Assembly (NCBI RefSeq): GCF_001305515.1
Contig: NZ_LJYW01000001.1
Span: 5,813,691 to 5,877,690, forward strand
Length of the DNA stretch: 64,000 nucleotides
Origin: Prosthecodimorpha hirschii
GTDB taxonomy: Bacteria > Pseudomonadota > Alphaproteobacteria > Rhizobiales > Ancalomicrobiaceae
Direction: 5' to 3'
Part shown: piece by piece, positions 25,618 to 34,341 of the stretch
Layout of the letters: every line of letters starts with the position of its first letter
How positions within the stretch are numbered: position 1 is the stretch's first letter
Translations under genes and position numbers: made by a program
The notes under the pieces: model-generated
The model's input: the letters and a program-made list of their open reading frames with translations, nothing else
Told to the model about the DNA's origin: nothing
Databases searched by the model: none

Positions 25618-28101
25618 GTGTCCATGAATGTCGCCCAACAGCCGGAAGAGCCGTCGATCGATCTCGGCGGGATCCTGAGCGCGCTCTGGCGGGCGAAGCT
25701 GTGGATCGTTCCGCTCGTCCTTCTGGTGGCGGTCGGCACCTTCGTCGGCGTCAGCCTGATGGCACCGCGCTACAAGGCCGAGGCGCGCCTGCTGATCGAA
25801 TCCCGGCCGCTGGTGCTGCGCACCAACGACCAGCGCACGGCCGAGCAGGATCGCGCCCTGCTCGACCAGGAAGGCGTCGTCAGCCAGGTCCAGCTGATCA
25901 CCTCGCGCGATCTCGCCCGCCGGGTGATCGCGGCCGAACATCTCCTCGACCACCCTGAATTCGCGTCGTCGCGCGGCTTCCTCGGCGGCCTTGTCGCGGC
26001 GCTCGGGCTCACCGGCGGCCGTTCGATTTCGCCGGAAGAGCGGGCCCTGGAAACCTTTCTGGAGCGCTTCACGGCCTTTCAGGTCGAGAAGTCGCGCGTC
26101 ATCCAGGTCGAGTTCTGGGCCCATGATCCGGACGTGGCCTCCCGCATCGCCAATGCGATCACGACCGCCTATCTGCGGCTCCAGGGGGAATCGAAGGTCA
26201 AGGACAATGCCGAGACCACCCGCTGGCTCGAAGGCGAGATTGCCGCGCTGCGCACCAAGGTCGCCGAGTCCGAGGGCCGCGTCGAAACCTACCGCTCGTC
26301 GAGCGAGCTGTTCCTGTCGTCGACCAACAACACGACCCTGTTCCAGCAGCAGCTGTCCGAGCTGAACAGCCAGTTGACCGCCGCGCGCGGCGTGAAGTCC
26401 GATGCCGAGGCGAAGAGCGCGCAGCTGCGCAAGATCGTCACGGAGGGCGGCTCGCTCGATGCCGCCACCGAGATCGTCGTCCAGCCGATGTTCCAGCGCC
26501 TGCGCGAGCGGCAGATCGCGTTGCGCAGCCGCATCGCGGAGCTGTCGGCGATCTACCTGCCGGGCCATCCGCAGATCCAGACCCTCAATTCGCAATTGCG
26601 CGACATCGACGGCCAGCTGCGGGCCGAGGCGCGCAAGACGCTGGCCAATCTCGAAAACGACGTGAAGGTCGCCGACCAGCGCATCCGCGAGCTGCGCGGC
26701 CAGCTCGGCGAGTTCAAGGGCCAGGCGACGCGCGCCAACCAGGAGGATGTGCAGCTGCGCGCCCTGGAGCGCGATGCCAAGGCACAGCGCGACCTGCTCG
26801 AAAGCCTGCTCGCGCGCTATCGCGAGGCGGCGACGCGCGCCAATCTCGGCAGCGAGCCGCCGGATGCGCGCGTCATCTCGCAGGCCTCGCCGCCGAGCCG
26901 TCCCTATTTCCCGAAGGTCGTTCCGATCACCTCGGTGGTGACGCTCGCCGTGTTCCTGCTCTGCGGCACGATCGTCATCCTGCGCGAGCTCCTCGCTGCC
27001 ACGGCCGTCGCCGGCGCATCACTGACGGATCAGCCGCCGCGGGGCCGGTCGGCTGCGGCGCGCGGCCCGGTCGTGGTCGCGTCGCCCGATATTCCCCCGC
27101 GCAGACAGGACCCCGTCGATCCCTCAGCCCCGGCGCGCGAGAGCGCGACCGATGCGGACGCCCCGATCCTCGGCCTGATGCGGCATTCGGCCGGCGATCC
27201 GGCCCCGGCCGCGACGGCAGCCGAGGACCGGCCCGTCGCAGCGGCCTCGGCCGCCGCCCCGGCCTCCGGCTCGGACAAGGGGCCGCCCGGCGTGGTGGCG
27301 GCGGCAAGCGCGCTGATCGAGGCCGCCAAGGCGATCGAACGCGCCGATGCCGGCCAGCCGGACCCGGTCGCGGCGGTTGCCACGGCGGGTTCGAAAGCCG
27401 AGGCCGCGGCGCCGCCGCCCGTGCCGCCCGCCGCTGCCGTCTCCGGTCAGGCGCCGGTCGGCCAGGCCGGGCCGGTCGAGGCGGCCGACGCCAGGCCCGG
27501 GCCCTCGGCCTCGGTCGGTCCGCTCGAAATCTGGCGCCGCATCGACGGTCCGGGCCGGGATGCGCGCCTGGTGGCGGTGGTGGCGGCCGCCGACAATGCC
27601 GTCGCGCAACGGGCTGCCCTGGGTCTGGTCCGCACCGGCGCGGCTGCGGCCATCCCGGTCTGCCTCGTGGTTCTGGCGGGCGAGGGCTTCGATGCCGAGC
27701 ATGTGCTGGACGGCCGGGACCGGCCGGGCTTTGCCGATCTGGTCGCCGGCCGCTGCGGCTTCGGCGCCGCGATCCACCGCGATTCCGGTTCGCTGGCCCA
27801 TGTCGTGCCGCCCGGTGCGGCCGAGGCGACCCCGCTCGACCATGATCGCAGCCTCGCCGTCGTCGAGGCGCTGCAACTCTCCTACGAGCATGTCGTCGTC
27901 GTGGTCGGCAGCCTGACATCGGCCGACCCGGTCGGTATCGCCCTGGCGGGGATCGCCGACCACGTCGTGGTGGCGACCGAACGGTCCGAAGCCGATGCGC
28001 CGTCCCGGATGGTGGCCGCAGCGCTCGGTCACGGCGATCCCGGCCGGGTCTCGATCCTGGCCACGGAGACGCTGGCGGCCGGCGCGGTCAGGGCAGCGTG
28101 A
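25618..28101 (+). CDS. Exopolysaccharide chain-length/co-polymerase protein (Wzc/GumC-like) with degenerate kinase domain
   Basis: About 827 residues. A Wzz domain (about 12-110) includes a first membrane span (LWIVPLVLLVAVGTFVGV). Long periplasmic coiled coils follow (about 190-430), with the second span at about 436-458 (SVVTLAVFLLCGTIVIL). An Ala/Pro-rich, probably disordered cytoplasmic linker (about 465-635) leads to a C-terminal domain (about 637-827) laid out like a BY-kinase/CpsD NTPase. Where Walker A (G-x4-GKS/T) is expected the chain reads VAAADNAVAQRAALG, and the Walker A' D-x-D is replaced by LVVLAGE, so ATP binding looks lost. Later family landmarks (PGFADLVAGRCGF, AIHRDSGSL) remain. 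The GTG at 25618 has GGGAG 5 bases upstream; an ATG at 25624 is an alternative. Confidence 0.87.
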   Translation: MSMNVAQQPEEPSIDLGGILSALWRAKLWIVPLVLLVAVGTFVGVSLMAPRYKAEARLLIESRPLVLRTNDQRTAEQDRALLDQEGVVSQVQLITSRDLARRVIAAEHLLDHPEFASSRGFLGGLVAALGLTGGRSISPEERALETFLERFTAFQVEKSRVIQVEFWAHDPDVASRIANAITTAYLRLQGESKVKDNAETTRWLEGEIAALRTKVAESEGRVETYRSSSELFLSSTNNTTLFQQQLSELNSQLTAARGVKSDAEAKSAQLRKIVTEGGSLDAATEIVVQPMFQRLRERQIALRSRIAELSAIYLPGHPQIQTLNSQLRDIDGQLRAEARKTLANLENDVKVADQRIRELRGQLGEFKGQATRANQEDVQLRALERDAKAQRDLLESLLARYREAATRANLGSEPPDARVISQASPPSRPYFPKVVPITSVVTLAVFLLCGTIVILRELLAATAVAGASLTDQPPRGRSAAARGPVVVASPDIPPRRQDPVDPSAPARESATDADAPILGLMRHSAGDPAPAATAAEDRPVAAASAAAPASGSDKGPPGVVAAASALIEAAKAIERADAGQPDPVAAVATAGSKAEAAAPPPVPPAAAVSGQAPVGQAGPVEAADARPGPSASVGPLEIWRRIDGPGRDARLVAVVAAADNAVAQRAALGLVRTGAAAAIPVCLVVLAGEGFDAEHVLDGRDRPGFADLVAGRCGFGAAIHRDSGSLAHVVPPGAAEATPLDHDRSLAVVEALQLSYEHVVVVVGSLTSADPVGIALAGIADHVVVATERSEADAPSRMVAAALGHGDPGRVSILATETLAAGAVRAA

Positions 28102-28147
28102 CGGCGGCGCCGATCGCCCGCAATGATCGGCGCGCGGCCGATCGCGA

Positions 28148-29374
28148 TCAGGGCGGGCCGCGGCGCAGCGGGGCGGTGCGCAGGCGCAACTGCCGGTAGA
28201 GCTTCCAGGCGGCGGGATTGCGCTTGACCGCGCGCTTCAGGCCGAGCGCCGTCCGGGTTGCGGCCGCAAAGGCATGTCCTTTCAGCGTCACCGGCAGCAG
28301 GGTCTCGGCCAGTTCGATCTCCTGGTCGCACCAGTTTTCCTTGTAGGGCTCCTCGCCGACGCCGAAATCGAGCCCGGCAAGGCCATCCCGGCAGCCGGCC
28401 TCGACCAGCCGGTAGACCAGCGTCGTCCCGGGACCGAACCGGGCCAGTTCGTCATTGGCGAAGGACAGGAACAGGATGGAGCGGCTGTCGCCGGCGGTCG
28501 CCGTGCCGGCCACCGCGCGGATCCGACCGCCCGCCCAGAGTGCGTGCAGCCGCAGCAGCGGCGCCCCGTTCGGACCAGTCTCGGTCGCCATCCGGCGCAG
28601 GAAGCCCGCGACCCCGGCCGACGCGAACACGTTCGGCACGCCCATTTCGGCGAAGCGCCTTGCCTTCTGCTCCAGAAAGACGGCCAGCGTCGCGGCGGCC
28701 TCGCCGGCGGTTGCGGCCGTCGCGATGCGATAGTCGCCGTGCGCCTCGAAATGGCGTTCGCGCTGACGCATCCGCTTGCGCCGGTGCGAGCCGGGATGGC
28801 GCGCGAGCAGCTGCTCGAAGCAGGGCGCCAGGGTGACGACATGGCCGTTGCTCGGCGAGGCGACCGAGCCCCGGATCGTCGCCAGCGCATTGCCGCTGCC
28901 TGCCCAGACCCGCGGCTGCCGTTCCAGGTGGTAGCAGTCGATCGCGGCGCTCCGGGCGATCTCGTCAAGCGCGGAGGCGATCGTCTCGCGCGTCGTCCGT
29001 GCCCGTTCTCCCGGAGCGTAAAGGCCCGGATTGTAGTTCGCATTGCGGTCGCCGAGCCATCGGCCGACCCGGACGGCGCCTTCGCGGACCACCATCAGCG
29101 GCCACAGGAAGACGAGGTCAGGGCCACGGCGTCCGATCGCGATCAGCGGTTCGACGCCGCGGTCGGTGCCGATTTCGTCGAGCCAGAGGCGGACCCAGTC
29201 GTAGCGCTGGAACGGCGGGACCGCGTCGCGGGCTTCCAGCCACCGCCACGCGGCTTCCGCCTCGGCAAGCGTGCGCACGATCGTCACGGTCGGGTCGATG
29301 GCCGACGCCATGGCGAAGCCCCGCTGCGGTCGGGCCGCTATCCTGCCGGCATGCACTCCCGTCGATATCGACAT
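28148..29374 (-). CDS. CelD/FemAB-like GNAT acyltransferase in exopolysaccharide locus
   Basis: About 408 residues resembling the CelD/BcsL group of GNAT-fold acyltransferases found in cellulose and EPS clusters. The N-terminal half has AEAEAAWRWLEARDAVPPFQRYDWVRLW. The C-terminal half has the acetyltransferase region HALWAGGRIRAVAGTATAGDS and FGPGTTLVYRLVEAG, then GLAGLDFGVGEEPYKENW. No membrane span is seen. It may acylate a sugar of the lipid-linked repeat in the cytoplasm. The ATG at 29374 with GGAAAG upstream is preferred; one at 29395 has its purine tract too close. It is convergent with the Wzc-like gene and divergent from the deacetylase. Confidence 0.8.
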   Translation of the reverse strand: MSISTGVHAGRIAARPQRGFAMASAIDPTVTIVRTLAEAEAAWRWLEARDAVPPFQRYDWVRLWLDEIGTDRGVEPLIAIGRRGPDLVFLWPLMVVREGAVRVGRWLGDRNANYNPGLYAPGERARTTRETIASALDEIARSAAIDCYHLERQPRVWAGSGNALATIRGSVASPSNGHVVTLAPCFEQLLARHPGSHRRKRMRQRERHFEAHGDYRIATAATAGEAAATLAVFLEQKARRFAEMGVPNVFASAGVAGFLRRMATETGPNGAPLLRLHALWAGGRIRAVAGTATAGDSRSILFLSFANDELARFGPGTTLVYRLVEAGCRDGLAGLDFGVGEEPYKENWCDQEIELAETLLPVTLKGHAFAAATRTALGLKRAVKRNPAAWKLYRQLRLRTAPLRRGPP

Positions 29375-29653
29375 GCTTTCCGATCCGGGCTTCATCCTCA
29401 GGAAGCATACCGTTGATTGTCGAAATTGTTAAGCCGAGCACGCAGCACCCAGGCCCTTCAATGTCGGCATATATTTAACGGCAGGCTCGGTTAACCATAG
29501 GGACAGCAATCCGCCGTGCCGGATACCCTGAAGGCTGGCCGGTTATTTTAAGATGAAGAGCACGGCAACTGGTTCTGCCGCGGTGCGCGACCGAAACGTT
29601 CAGAGTTCATTTGCCTGTTCGTGTCATGGTTGCGCAAATGACTCGGGGGAGCC

Positions 29654-30706
29654 ATGAAGAAACTGAAAACACTGGTGCAAAGAGGAGGGATGGAGGCTCT
29701 GGCGCTGACCGGCGCCTTCCGCGTCCACCCTTTCGCCTGTCCGGGCAAAGGCTTGATCCTGACGCTGCACCATGTCCGCCCCTTCGTGCCGGGACCTTGT
29801 GCGCCGAACCGCGAACTCGAGGTCACGCCCGAATTCCTCGAGGGCGTGCTGACGTCCATCCGCGCGCGGGGCATCGATTTCGTCGATCTGGCCGAGGCCG
29901 CCCGACGGCTTGAGGATCCGGCGGCACGGCGCTTTGCGGTGGTCACCTTCGACGACGGCTATCGCGACAATCGCGAGATCGCGCGGCCGATCTTCCGCCG
30001 GCACGGCATTCCGTTCACGGTCTTCGTCACGTCCGGCTTCGTCGACCGCACCACCATGCTGTGGTGGAAGGTGGTCGAGGAGGTCGTCGGCATGGTCCCG
30101 GTGCTGACCTTCGACCTGGGCGCGGGACCTGAGGTCTTCGAGACGGCCAGCCGCGCCACGAAGGAAAGCGTCGCCAACCGGATCCTGTGCTGGGCCCGGA
30201 CGGCCGATCCCGGCCTGGTGTTCGAGCGCGTCGAGCGCCTCGCCGGGGAGGTCGGACTGGATCCGTTGCGTCCGACCCGGCACGAGATCATGACGCGGGC
30301 CGAACTGGCCGAGCTGGCCGCCGACCCGCTGGTCACCATCGGCGCGCACACGCGGACGCACCCGAACCTCCGGCGTCTCGACCGGGCGGCGGCGCTCCAG
30401 GAGATGGCCGGGTCGGCCGACGACCTCGCCGGCATGATCGGCACCCGGCCGCGCTTCTTCGCCTATCCCTACGGATCGCACCGCGCCGCCGGTGCGCGCG
30501 AATTCGACCTGGCGCGCGAGGCCGGTTTCGATCTCGCGGTGACCACGCGGCCCGGCATGCTGCACGCCGAACATGCCGGTCATCGGACGGCCCTGCCGCG
30601 GGTCTCGCTCAACGGCAATTTCCAGGATCTGCGCTATCTCGACGTGCTGCTGTCGGGCGCACCCTTCATGCTTTGGAACCGGTTCCGGCGCCTCGACGTG
30701 GCCTGA
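29654..30706 (+). CDS. Polysaccharide deacetylase family protein (NodB homology)
   Basis: A 350-residue carbohydrate esterase family 4 protein. The opening strand is LILTLHHVRPF, motif 1 is VVTFDDGYRDN with the catalytic Asp and metal Asp, and motif 2 is IGAHTRTHPN with metal-binding His residues. FAYPYGSH matches motif 3. It probably removes N- or O-acetyl groups from the exopolysaccharide or its lipid-linked precursor. No classical signal peptide is present, so action at the cytoplasmic face or non-classical export is open. GGGGAG precedes the ATG. The divergent 258-base region upstream is AT-richer and probably carries promoters for this gene and the acyltransferase. Confidence 0.9.
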   Translation: MKKLKTLVQRGGMEALALTGAFRVHPFACPGKGLILTLHHVRPFVPGPCAPNRELEVTPEFLEGVLTSIRARGIDFVDLAEAARRLEDPAARRFAVVTFDDGYRDNREIARPIFRRHGIPFTVFVTSGFVDRTTMLWWKVVEEVVGMVPVLTFDLGAGPEVFETASRATKESVANRILCWARTADPGLVFERVERLAGEVGLDPLRPTRHEIMTRAELAELAADPLVTIGAHTRTHPNLRRLDRAAALQEMAGSADDLAGMIGTRPRFFAYPYGSHRAAGAREFDLAREAGFDLAVTTRPGMLHAEHAGHRTALPRVSLNGNFQDLRYLDVLLSGAPFMLWNRFRRLDVA

Positions 30707-30742
30707 CCGCCGGCCCGGGAGGGCAGGGCGGACGGAGGACGA

Positions 30743-30958
30743 TCAGGGGCCGGTGCGGCGGGGCCGGTACATCCACCAGATGATCGCGCCCGCCGGGACG
30801 ATCCATGCGATCCCGGCCAGGGCGAAGTAGAGCATCCGCCAGGGCCCTTCGGCGCGGCTGATGACGACGGCGCCGACATCGGTCATCACCCAGATGTAGA
30901 AGAACACGAAGACGAGCAGCAGGACGACCCCGAAGAGGCGCTTGAGGCGAGGCGGCAT
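30743..30958 (-). CDS. DUF2842 family small membrane protein
   Basis: A 71-residue protein with two membrane spans (LFGVVLLLVFVFFYIWVM and LYFALAGIAWIVPAGAIIWWM), matching the alphaproteobacterial DUF2842 family in size and pattern, including the basic start MPPRLKRL and C-terminal MYRPRRTGP. Function is unknown. It is divergent from ctaA, as commonly seen in Rhizobiales, hinting at a link with cytochrome oxidase or heme A, but that is association only. The ATG at 30958 begins the family-like N-terminus. Confidence 0.8.
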   Translation of the reverse strand: MPPRLKRLFGVVLLLVFVFFYIWVMTDVGAVVISRAEGPWRMLYFALAGIAWIVPAGAIIWWMYRPRRTGP

Positions 30959-31102
30959 GGCGGGCAGGGCTCCGTGACGCGGCGGCCGGGCCTTGGCGGG
31001 CGGGCGCCTTTGCCGCGGCGGCTGTGGAAGAAGGGACCGAATTCCTATATCGGGTCGTCGCGCCCGGAGGAAAGCCCCGGCGAACGCGCCTGAGGAATGT
31101 CC

Positions 31103-32164
31103 ATGTCCGCCACTCTGTCCGTCACGCCGTCGGCCGCGCCCGCATCGACCGGAACCGGGCCGGTCAAGGTCTGGCTCGGCTTCGTCGCCTTCCTGGTCTT
31201 CGCCATGGTGATCGTCGGCGGGGCGACGCGGCTGACCGATTCCGGTCTTTCGATCACCGAATGGCAGCCCCTGCTCGGTGCCCTGCCGCCGCTGACCGAT
31301 GCGGCCTGGCACGAGGCCTTCGAAAAGTACCGGCAGATCCCGCAGTATAAGCTCGTCAACCAGGGCATGAGCCTGGAGGCGTTCAAGGTCATCTTCTGGT
31401 GGGAATGGGCGCACCGCTTCCTCGGCCGCTTCATCGGGGTCGCCTTCCTGGTGCCGTTCCTGGTCTTCGCCGCGACCGGGCGGATCGCGCGCCGCCAGGT
31501 GCCGCGCTTCGTGACGCTGTTCGCCCTCGGCGGCCTGCAGGGGGCGGTCGGCTGGTGGATGGTCGCCTCAGGGCTGGTCGACCGGGTCGACGTCGCGCCC
31601 TACCGGCTGGCGACGCATCTGACGCTCGCCTGCTTCATCTTCGCCATGCTGGTCTGGACCGCCCTGTCGCTGGACGAGCCGGCTTCGAAGACCCCGGCGG
31701 CGGCCCGGCGCCGGCGCGGGCTGGCGGTCGGCGCCACGGTCGTGACGGCCGCGGTCTTCGTGCAGATCTTCCTCGGCGGGCTGGTCGCCGGCAACGATGC
31801 CGGTCTCGTCTACAACACCTGGCCGTCGATGAACGGCAGCTTCCTGCCGGACGCGCCCCTGGCGCTGGAGCCGGCCTGGCGCAACCTGTTCGAGAATCAC
31901 GGCCTCGTCCAGTTCGTCCACCGGATCGGCGCCTATACGCTGTTCGCGCTCGCCCTCGTCCAGGCGGGCCTCGCCATGCGGGCCGGCGGTGCGGCCCGGG
32001 CGAGCGGCCTGCTGCTCGGTCTCGCGGTGACCGCCCAGGCGGCCGTCGGCATCCTGACGCTGCTGATGGTCGTCCCGCTCGGTCTCGCGCTCGTCCACCA
32101 GGGCCTCGCCGTCGTGGTGCTCGGGATCGCCGTCGCCCATCTGAAGGCGGCCCGCCACGTCTGA
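31103..32164 (+). CDS. ctaA: Heme A synthase (COX15/CtaA family)
   Basis: A 353-residue protein with eight membrane spans. It oxidises heme O to heme A for cytochrome c oxidase. Landmarks: VIVGGATRLTDSGLSITEW after the first span, FWWEWAHRFLGRFIG with a heme-ligand His, the second-half GLVAGNDAGLVYNTWPSMNG, QFVHRIGAYTLF and LVHQGLAVVVLG. This is the type 2 (alphaproteobacterial/mitochondrial) form lacking the Bacillus cysteine pair. The ATG at 31103 has GAGG 7 bases upstream; the ATG at 31097 abuts that site and is less likely. Confidence 0.95.
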   Translation: MSATLSVTPSAAPASTGTGPVKVWLGFVAFLVFAMVIVGGATRLTDSGLSITEWQPLLGALPPLTDAAWHEAFEKYRQIPQYKLVNQGMSLEAFKVIFWWEWAHRFLGRFIGVAFLVPFLVFAATGRIARRQVPRFVTLFALGGLQGAVGWWMVASGLVDRVDVAPYRLATHLTLACFIFAMLVWTALSLDEPASKTPAAARRRRGLAVGATVVTAAVFVQIFLGGLVAGNDAGLVYNTWPSMNGSFLPDAPLALEPAWRNLFENHGLVQFVHRIGAYTLFALALVQAGLAMRAGGAARASGLLLGLAVTAQAAVGILTLLMVVPLGLALVHQGLAVVVLGIAVAHLKAARHV

Positions 32165-32214
32165 CGCCGATAGCGGAGCGGTCGGGTCTCGACCGTTCCG
32201 GCCACCGCCGGGGA

Positions 32215-32250
32215 AAAGAAAAAGGCCGCGCTCCTGTTCGAAGCGCGGCC
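32215..32250 (-). terminator. Intrinsic terminator for the small secreted-protein gene
   Basis: The perfect 9-bp stem GGCCGCGCT / AGCGCGGCC (32224-32232 and 32242-32250) has a 9-base loop. On the minus strand it is followed by TTTTTCTTTT, a good rho-independent terminator for the minus-strand transcript arriving from 32428-32751. On the plus strand no T-run follows, so it is a weak stop for ctaA. Confidence 0.8.
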
Positions 32251-32427
32251 CAGGTGGTGGCTGGATGGCTAGCCACGAAGGGGGAACATCAGGCGCCCGG
32301 GGTCGCGGGCGAAGGGTGTTGGAGACCGAAGCGGCGATGGTCAGGGGGTGCGGGTGGGTTGCCGCCCCGGTCTCCAAGCTCGGGTGCCGGCGGCGCGACG
32401 GGTCAGGTCGGCCGCGACGGCGGAAAT

Positions 32428-32751
32428 TCAGCGGCTCACCTCGGGGGCGGGCATGCGGACGAGGACCGAAGTCCGTGCGGCTTCGTCGCGCTTCTCGATG
32501 GTGATGGTCCGGACCGGCAGGATGCCGTTGTCGGCGTCGGAGGCGCAGTCCGGGGCGGCCTCATGGCCGGCGCCGGTGCAGGCCGAGATCAGGTCGAACG
32601 CCGCGGCGATGCGGGCGTTGGTGGCGGCGATCGCGATCCGGTCGGCCTTGCCGGCGGTCTCGGTGCGCTCGGCATGGGCGGCTCCGAACAGGATCGATCC
32701 GGTCAGGCCAGCCGCGGCGGCAATCGTGGCGATCATCTTCTGGAGGCTCAT
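32428..32751 (-). CDS. Small secreted hypothetical protein (UrcA-like pattern)
   Basis: A 107-residue protein with an N-terminal signal peptide (MSLQKMIATIAAAAGLTGS, cleavage near GAAHA/ERT). The mature part has two cysteines (SACTGAG and APDCASD) that could form a periplasmic disulfide. The layout, a short mature domain with one disulfide, recalls UrcA-type small periplasmic proteins, but no family motif is certain. The ATG at 32751 has AGAGGA 4 bases upstream; an earlier in-frame start adds an Arg-rich stretch that would bury the signal peptide. It is monocistronic with its own terminator. Confidence 0.7.
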   Translation of the reverse strand: MSLQKMIATIAAAAGLTGSILFGAAHAERTETAGKADRIAIAATNARIAAAFDLISACTGAGHEAAPDCASDADNGILPVRTITIEKRDEAARTSVLVRMPAPEVSR

Positions 32752-33121
32752 CGTTCCTCTCCGTCTCTCTCGTCTGGGCCCCGACCTTTCCACGCGGATC
32801 GTGAATGGTCTCGGAGCCGGTCGTTCAGGTCGTCTTCATCTCTGACACCGGTGAGACTAGCGGCGCTCCGTGTCGGCGTCTTTGCGTCCGTTCGGCAATC
32901 GGGTTTCGAACCGGCAACAGAATGGGAGGGGGACGAAACAATCCCGGCTACGACGAAACATTCCGGCCGGAACGACACGGGCGGCAGCGGAATCGCAGCG
33001 GTCGGGGCCGGTCGAAACGCTTCGAGTCCCGTCTGCCGGGGGAATCGACCGGCCCGGCCGTCCTGGCGATTCCGTCGTCCTGGCGATTCCGTCCGGGCGC
33101 GAGTTGCGCTAAGGAGGCGGC
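32752..33121. other. Intergenic region with short tandem repeat upstream of coaD
   Basis: About 370 bases between divergently transcribed genes. Just upstream of coaD a 17-base unit, TCCTGGCGATTCCGTCG, is repeated twice in tandem with one mismatch (33061-33094). No gene is evident. Promoters for both neighbours presumably lie here but no clear -35/-10 pair was identified. Confidence 0.5.
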
Positions 33122-33619
33122 ATGACCCGTACAGCGCTCTATCCCGGCTCCTTCGATCCCGTCACCAACGGCCATGTGGACGTTCTCGCCCAGGCGCTCG
33201 ACATCGCCGATCGGGTGATCGTCGCGATCGGCATCAGCGCCACCAAGAAGCCGCTGTTCAGCTTCGAGGAGCGCGAGACGATGATCCGCGAGGCCGTCGC
33301 CGCGCTCGGCCACCCGCAGGCGCGGGTCGACGTGATGGCCTTCCAGGGGCTGGTTGTGAAGGTGGCGGCCGAGCGGGGCGCCTCGATCCTGATCCGCGGC
33401 CTGCGCGACGGCACCGACCTCGACTATGAAATGCAGATGGCCGGCATGAACGGCATCATGGCGCCGTCCGTGCGCACGATCTTCCTGCCGGCCTCACCGC
33501 ATGTCCGCCACATCACCGCCACGCTGGTCCGGCAGATCGCCCAGATGGGCGGCGATCCGGCGCCGTTCGTGCCGGAAGGCGTCGCCGCAAGGCTCGCCGC
33601 CCGCGCCGCCGGCGGCTGA
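33122..33619 (+). CDS. coaD: Phosphopantetheine adenylyltransferase
   Basis: A 165-residue cytoplasmic nucleotidyltransferase for the penultimate step of coenzyme A synthesis (4'-phosphopantetheine + ATP to dephospho-CoA). The nucleotide-binding motif [15 protein letters not shown] is at the N-terminus. [21 protein letters not shown] and the C-terminal [20 protein letters not shown] carry the phosphate-binding and hexamer residues. An excellent AAGGAGG lies before the ATG. Two cyclophilin genes and queA-tgt follow on the same strand. Confidence 0.98.
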   Translation: MTRTALYPGSFDPVTNGHVDVLAQALDIADRVIVAIGISATKKPLFSFEERETMIREAVAALGHPQARVDVMAFQGLVVKVAAERGASILIRGLRDGTDLDYEMQMAGMNGIMAPSVRTIFLPASPHVRHITATLVRQIAQMGGDPAPFVPEGVAARLAARAAGG

Positions 33620-33648
33620 CCCGACCGACCCGAACAAGGATCCATTCG

Positions 33649-34200
33649 ATGCTCCGCAGGACTTTCCTGGCCGCCCTCGGTGCGGCCGCGCTGATCCCCG
33701 CCGTCCATGCCGCCGAGAAGCCCGATCCCGAGAACACGCTCTATCTCGACACGCAGTATGGCCGCGTCACCATCATGCTGCGCCCGGGCCTGGCCCCGAA
33801 GCATGTCGAGCGCATCAAGACCTTGACCCGCCAGGGCTTCTACAACGGCCTCAAGTTCCACCGGGTGATCCCGGACTTCATGGCCCAGACCGGCGATCCG
33901 CGCGGCAACGGCACCGGCGGCTCGCCGCTGCCGAACCTGCCGGCCGAGTTCACCGACGCCAAGTTCCAGCGCGGCACGCTCGGCATGGCCCGTTCGAACG
34001 ATCCGAACAGCGCCAATTCGCAGTTCTTCATCTGCCTTGCCGACAGCCCCTGGCTCAACGGCAAGTATACGGTGTTCGGCGAGGTGATCGACGGCATGGC
34101 GGTCGTCGACCAGATCCGCAAGGGCACCAAGGAGAACAACGGCGCGGTCGCCGATCCGGACATCATCGTCAAGATGCAGGTCGCCGCGGACGTGAAGTGA
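33649..34200 (+). CDS. Periplasmic cyclophilin-type peptidylprolyl isomerase
   Basis: A 183-residue cyclophilin with an N-terminal signal peptide (MLRRTFLAALGAAALIPAVHA). The compact bacterial core follows: FHRVIPDFMAQTGDPRGNGTGGS with the catalytic Arg and the Phe/Met pocket, SANSQFFICLADSPWLNGKYTVFG, and an active-site-like GMARS. It catalyses prolyl cis-trans isomerisation during folding of exported proteins. It lies 29 bases after coaD with AAGGA upstream. It is paired with a signal-less paralogue at 34342. Confidence 0.94.
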   Translation: MLRRTFLAALGAAALIPAVHAAEKPDPENTLYLDTQYGRVTIMLRPGLAPKHVERIKTLTRQGFYNGLKFHRVIPDFMAQTGDPRGNGTGGSPLPNLPAEFTDAKFQRGTLGMARSNDPNSANSQFFICLADSPWLNGKYTVFGEVIDGMAVVDQIRKGTKENNGAVADPDIIVKMQVAADVK

Positions 34201-34221
34201 GCCGGTCTGTGCGGAACGGTG

Positions 34222-34254
34222 CCGGTCCGCTCGGTTGCGGACCGGGGCATTTTC
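34222..34254 (+). terminator. Probable intrinsic terminator after the periplasmic cyclophilin gene
   Basis: A 9-bp perfect stem CCGGTCCGC / GCGGACCGG (34222-34230, 34237-34245) with a 6-base loop, followed after five bases by TTTT. The T-run is short, so termination may be partial. Confidence 0.6.
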
Positions 34255-34341
34255 GTCGATAAGACCGCCCGACGCGGCTCCCTGTGGCCGCCGCACGACA
34301 GGCATGGCCGTGACGCGGCCGCTCAACGACAAGGATAGACG

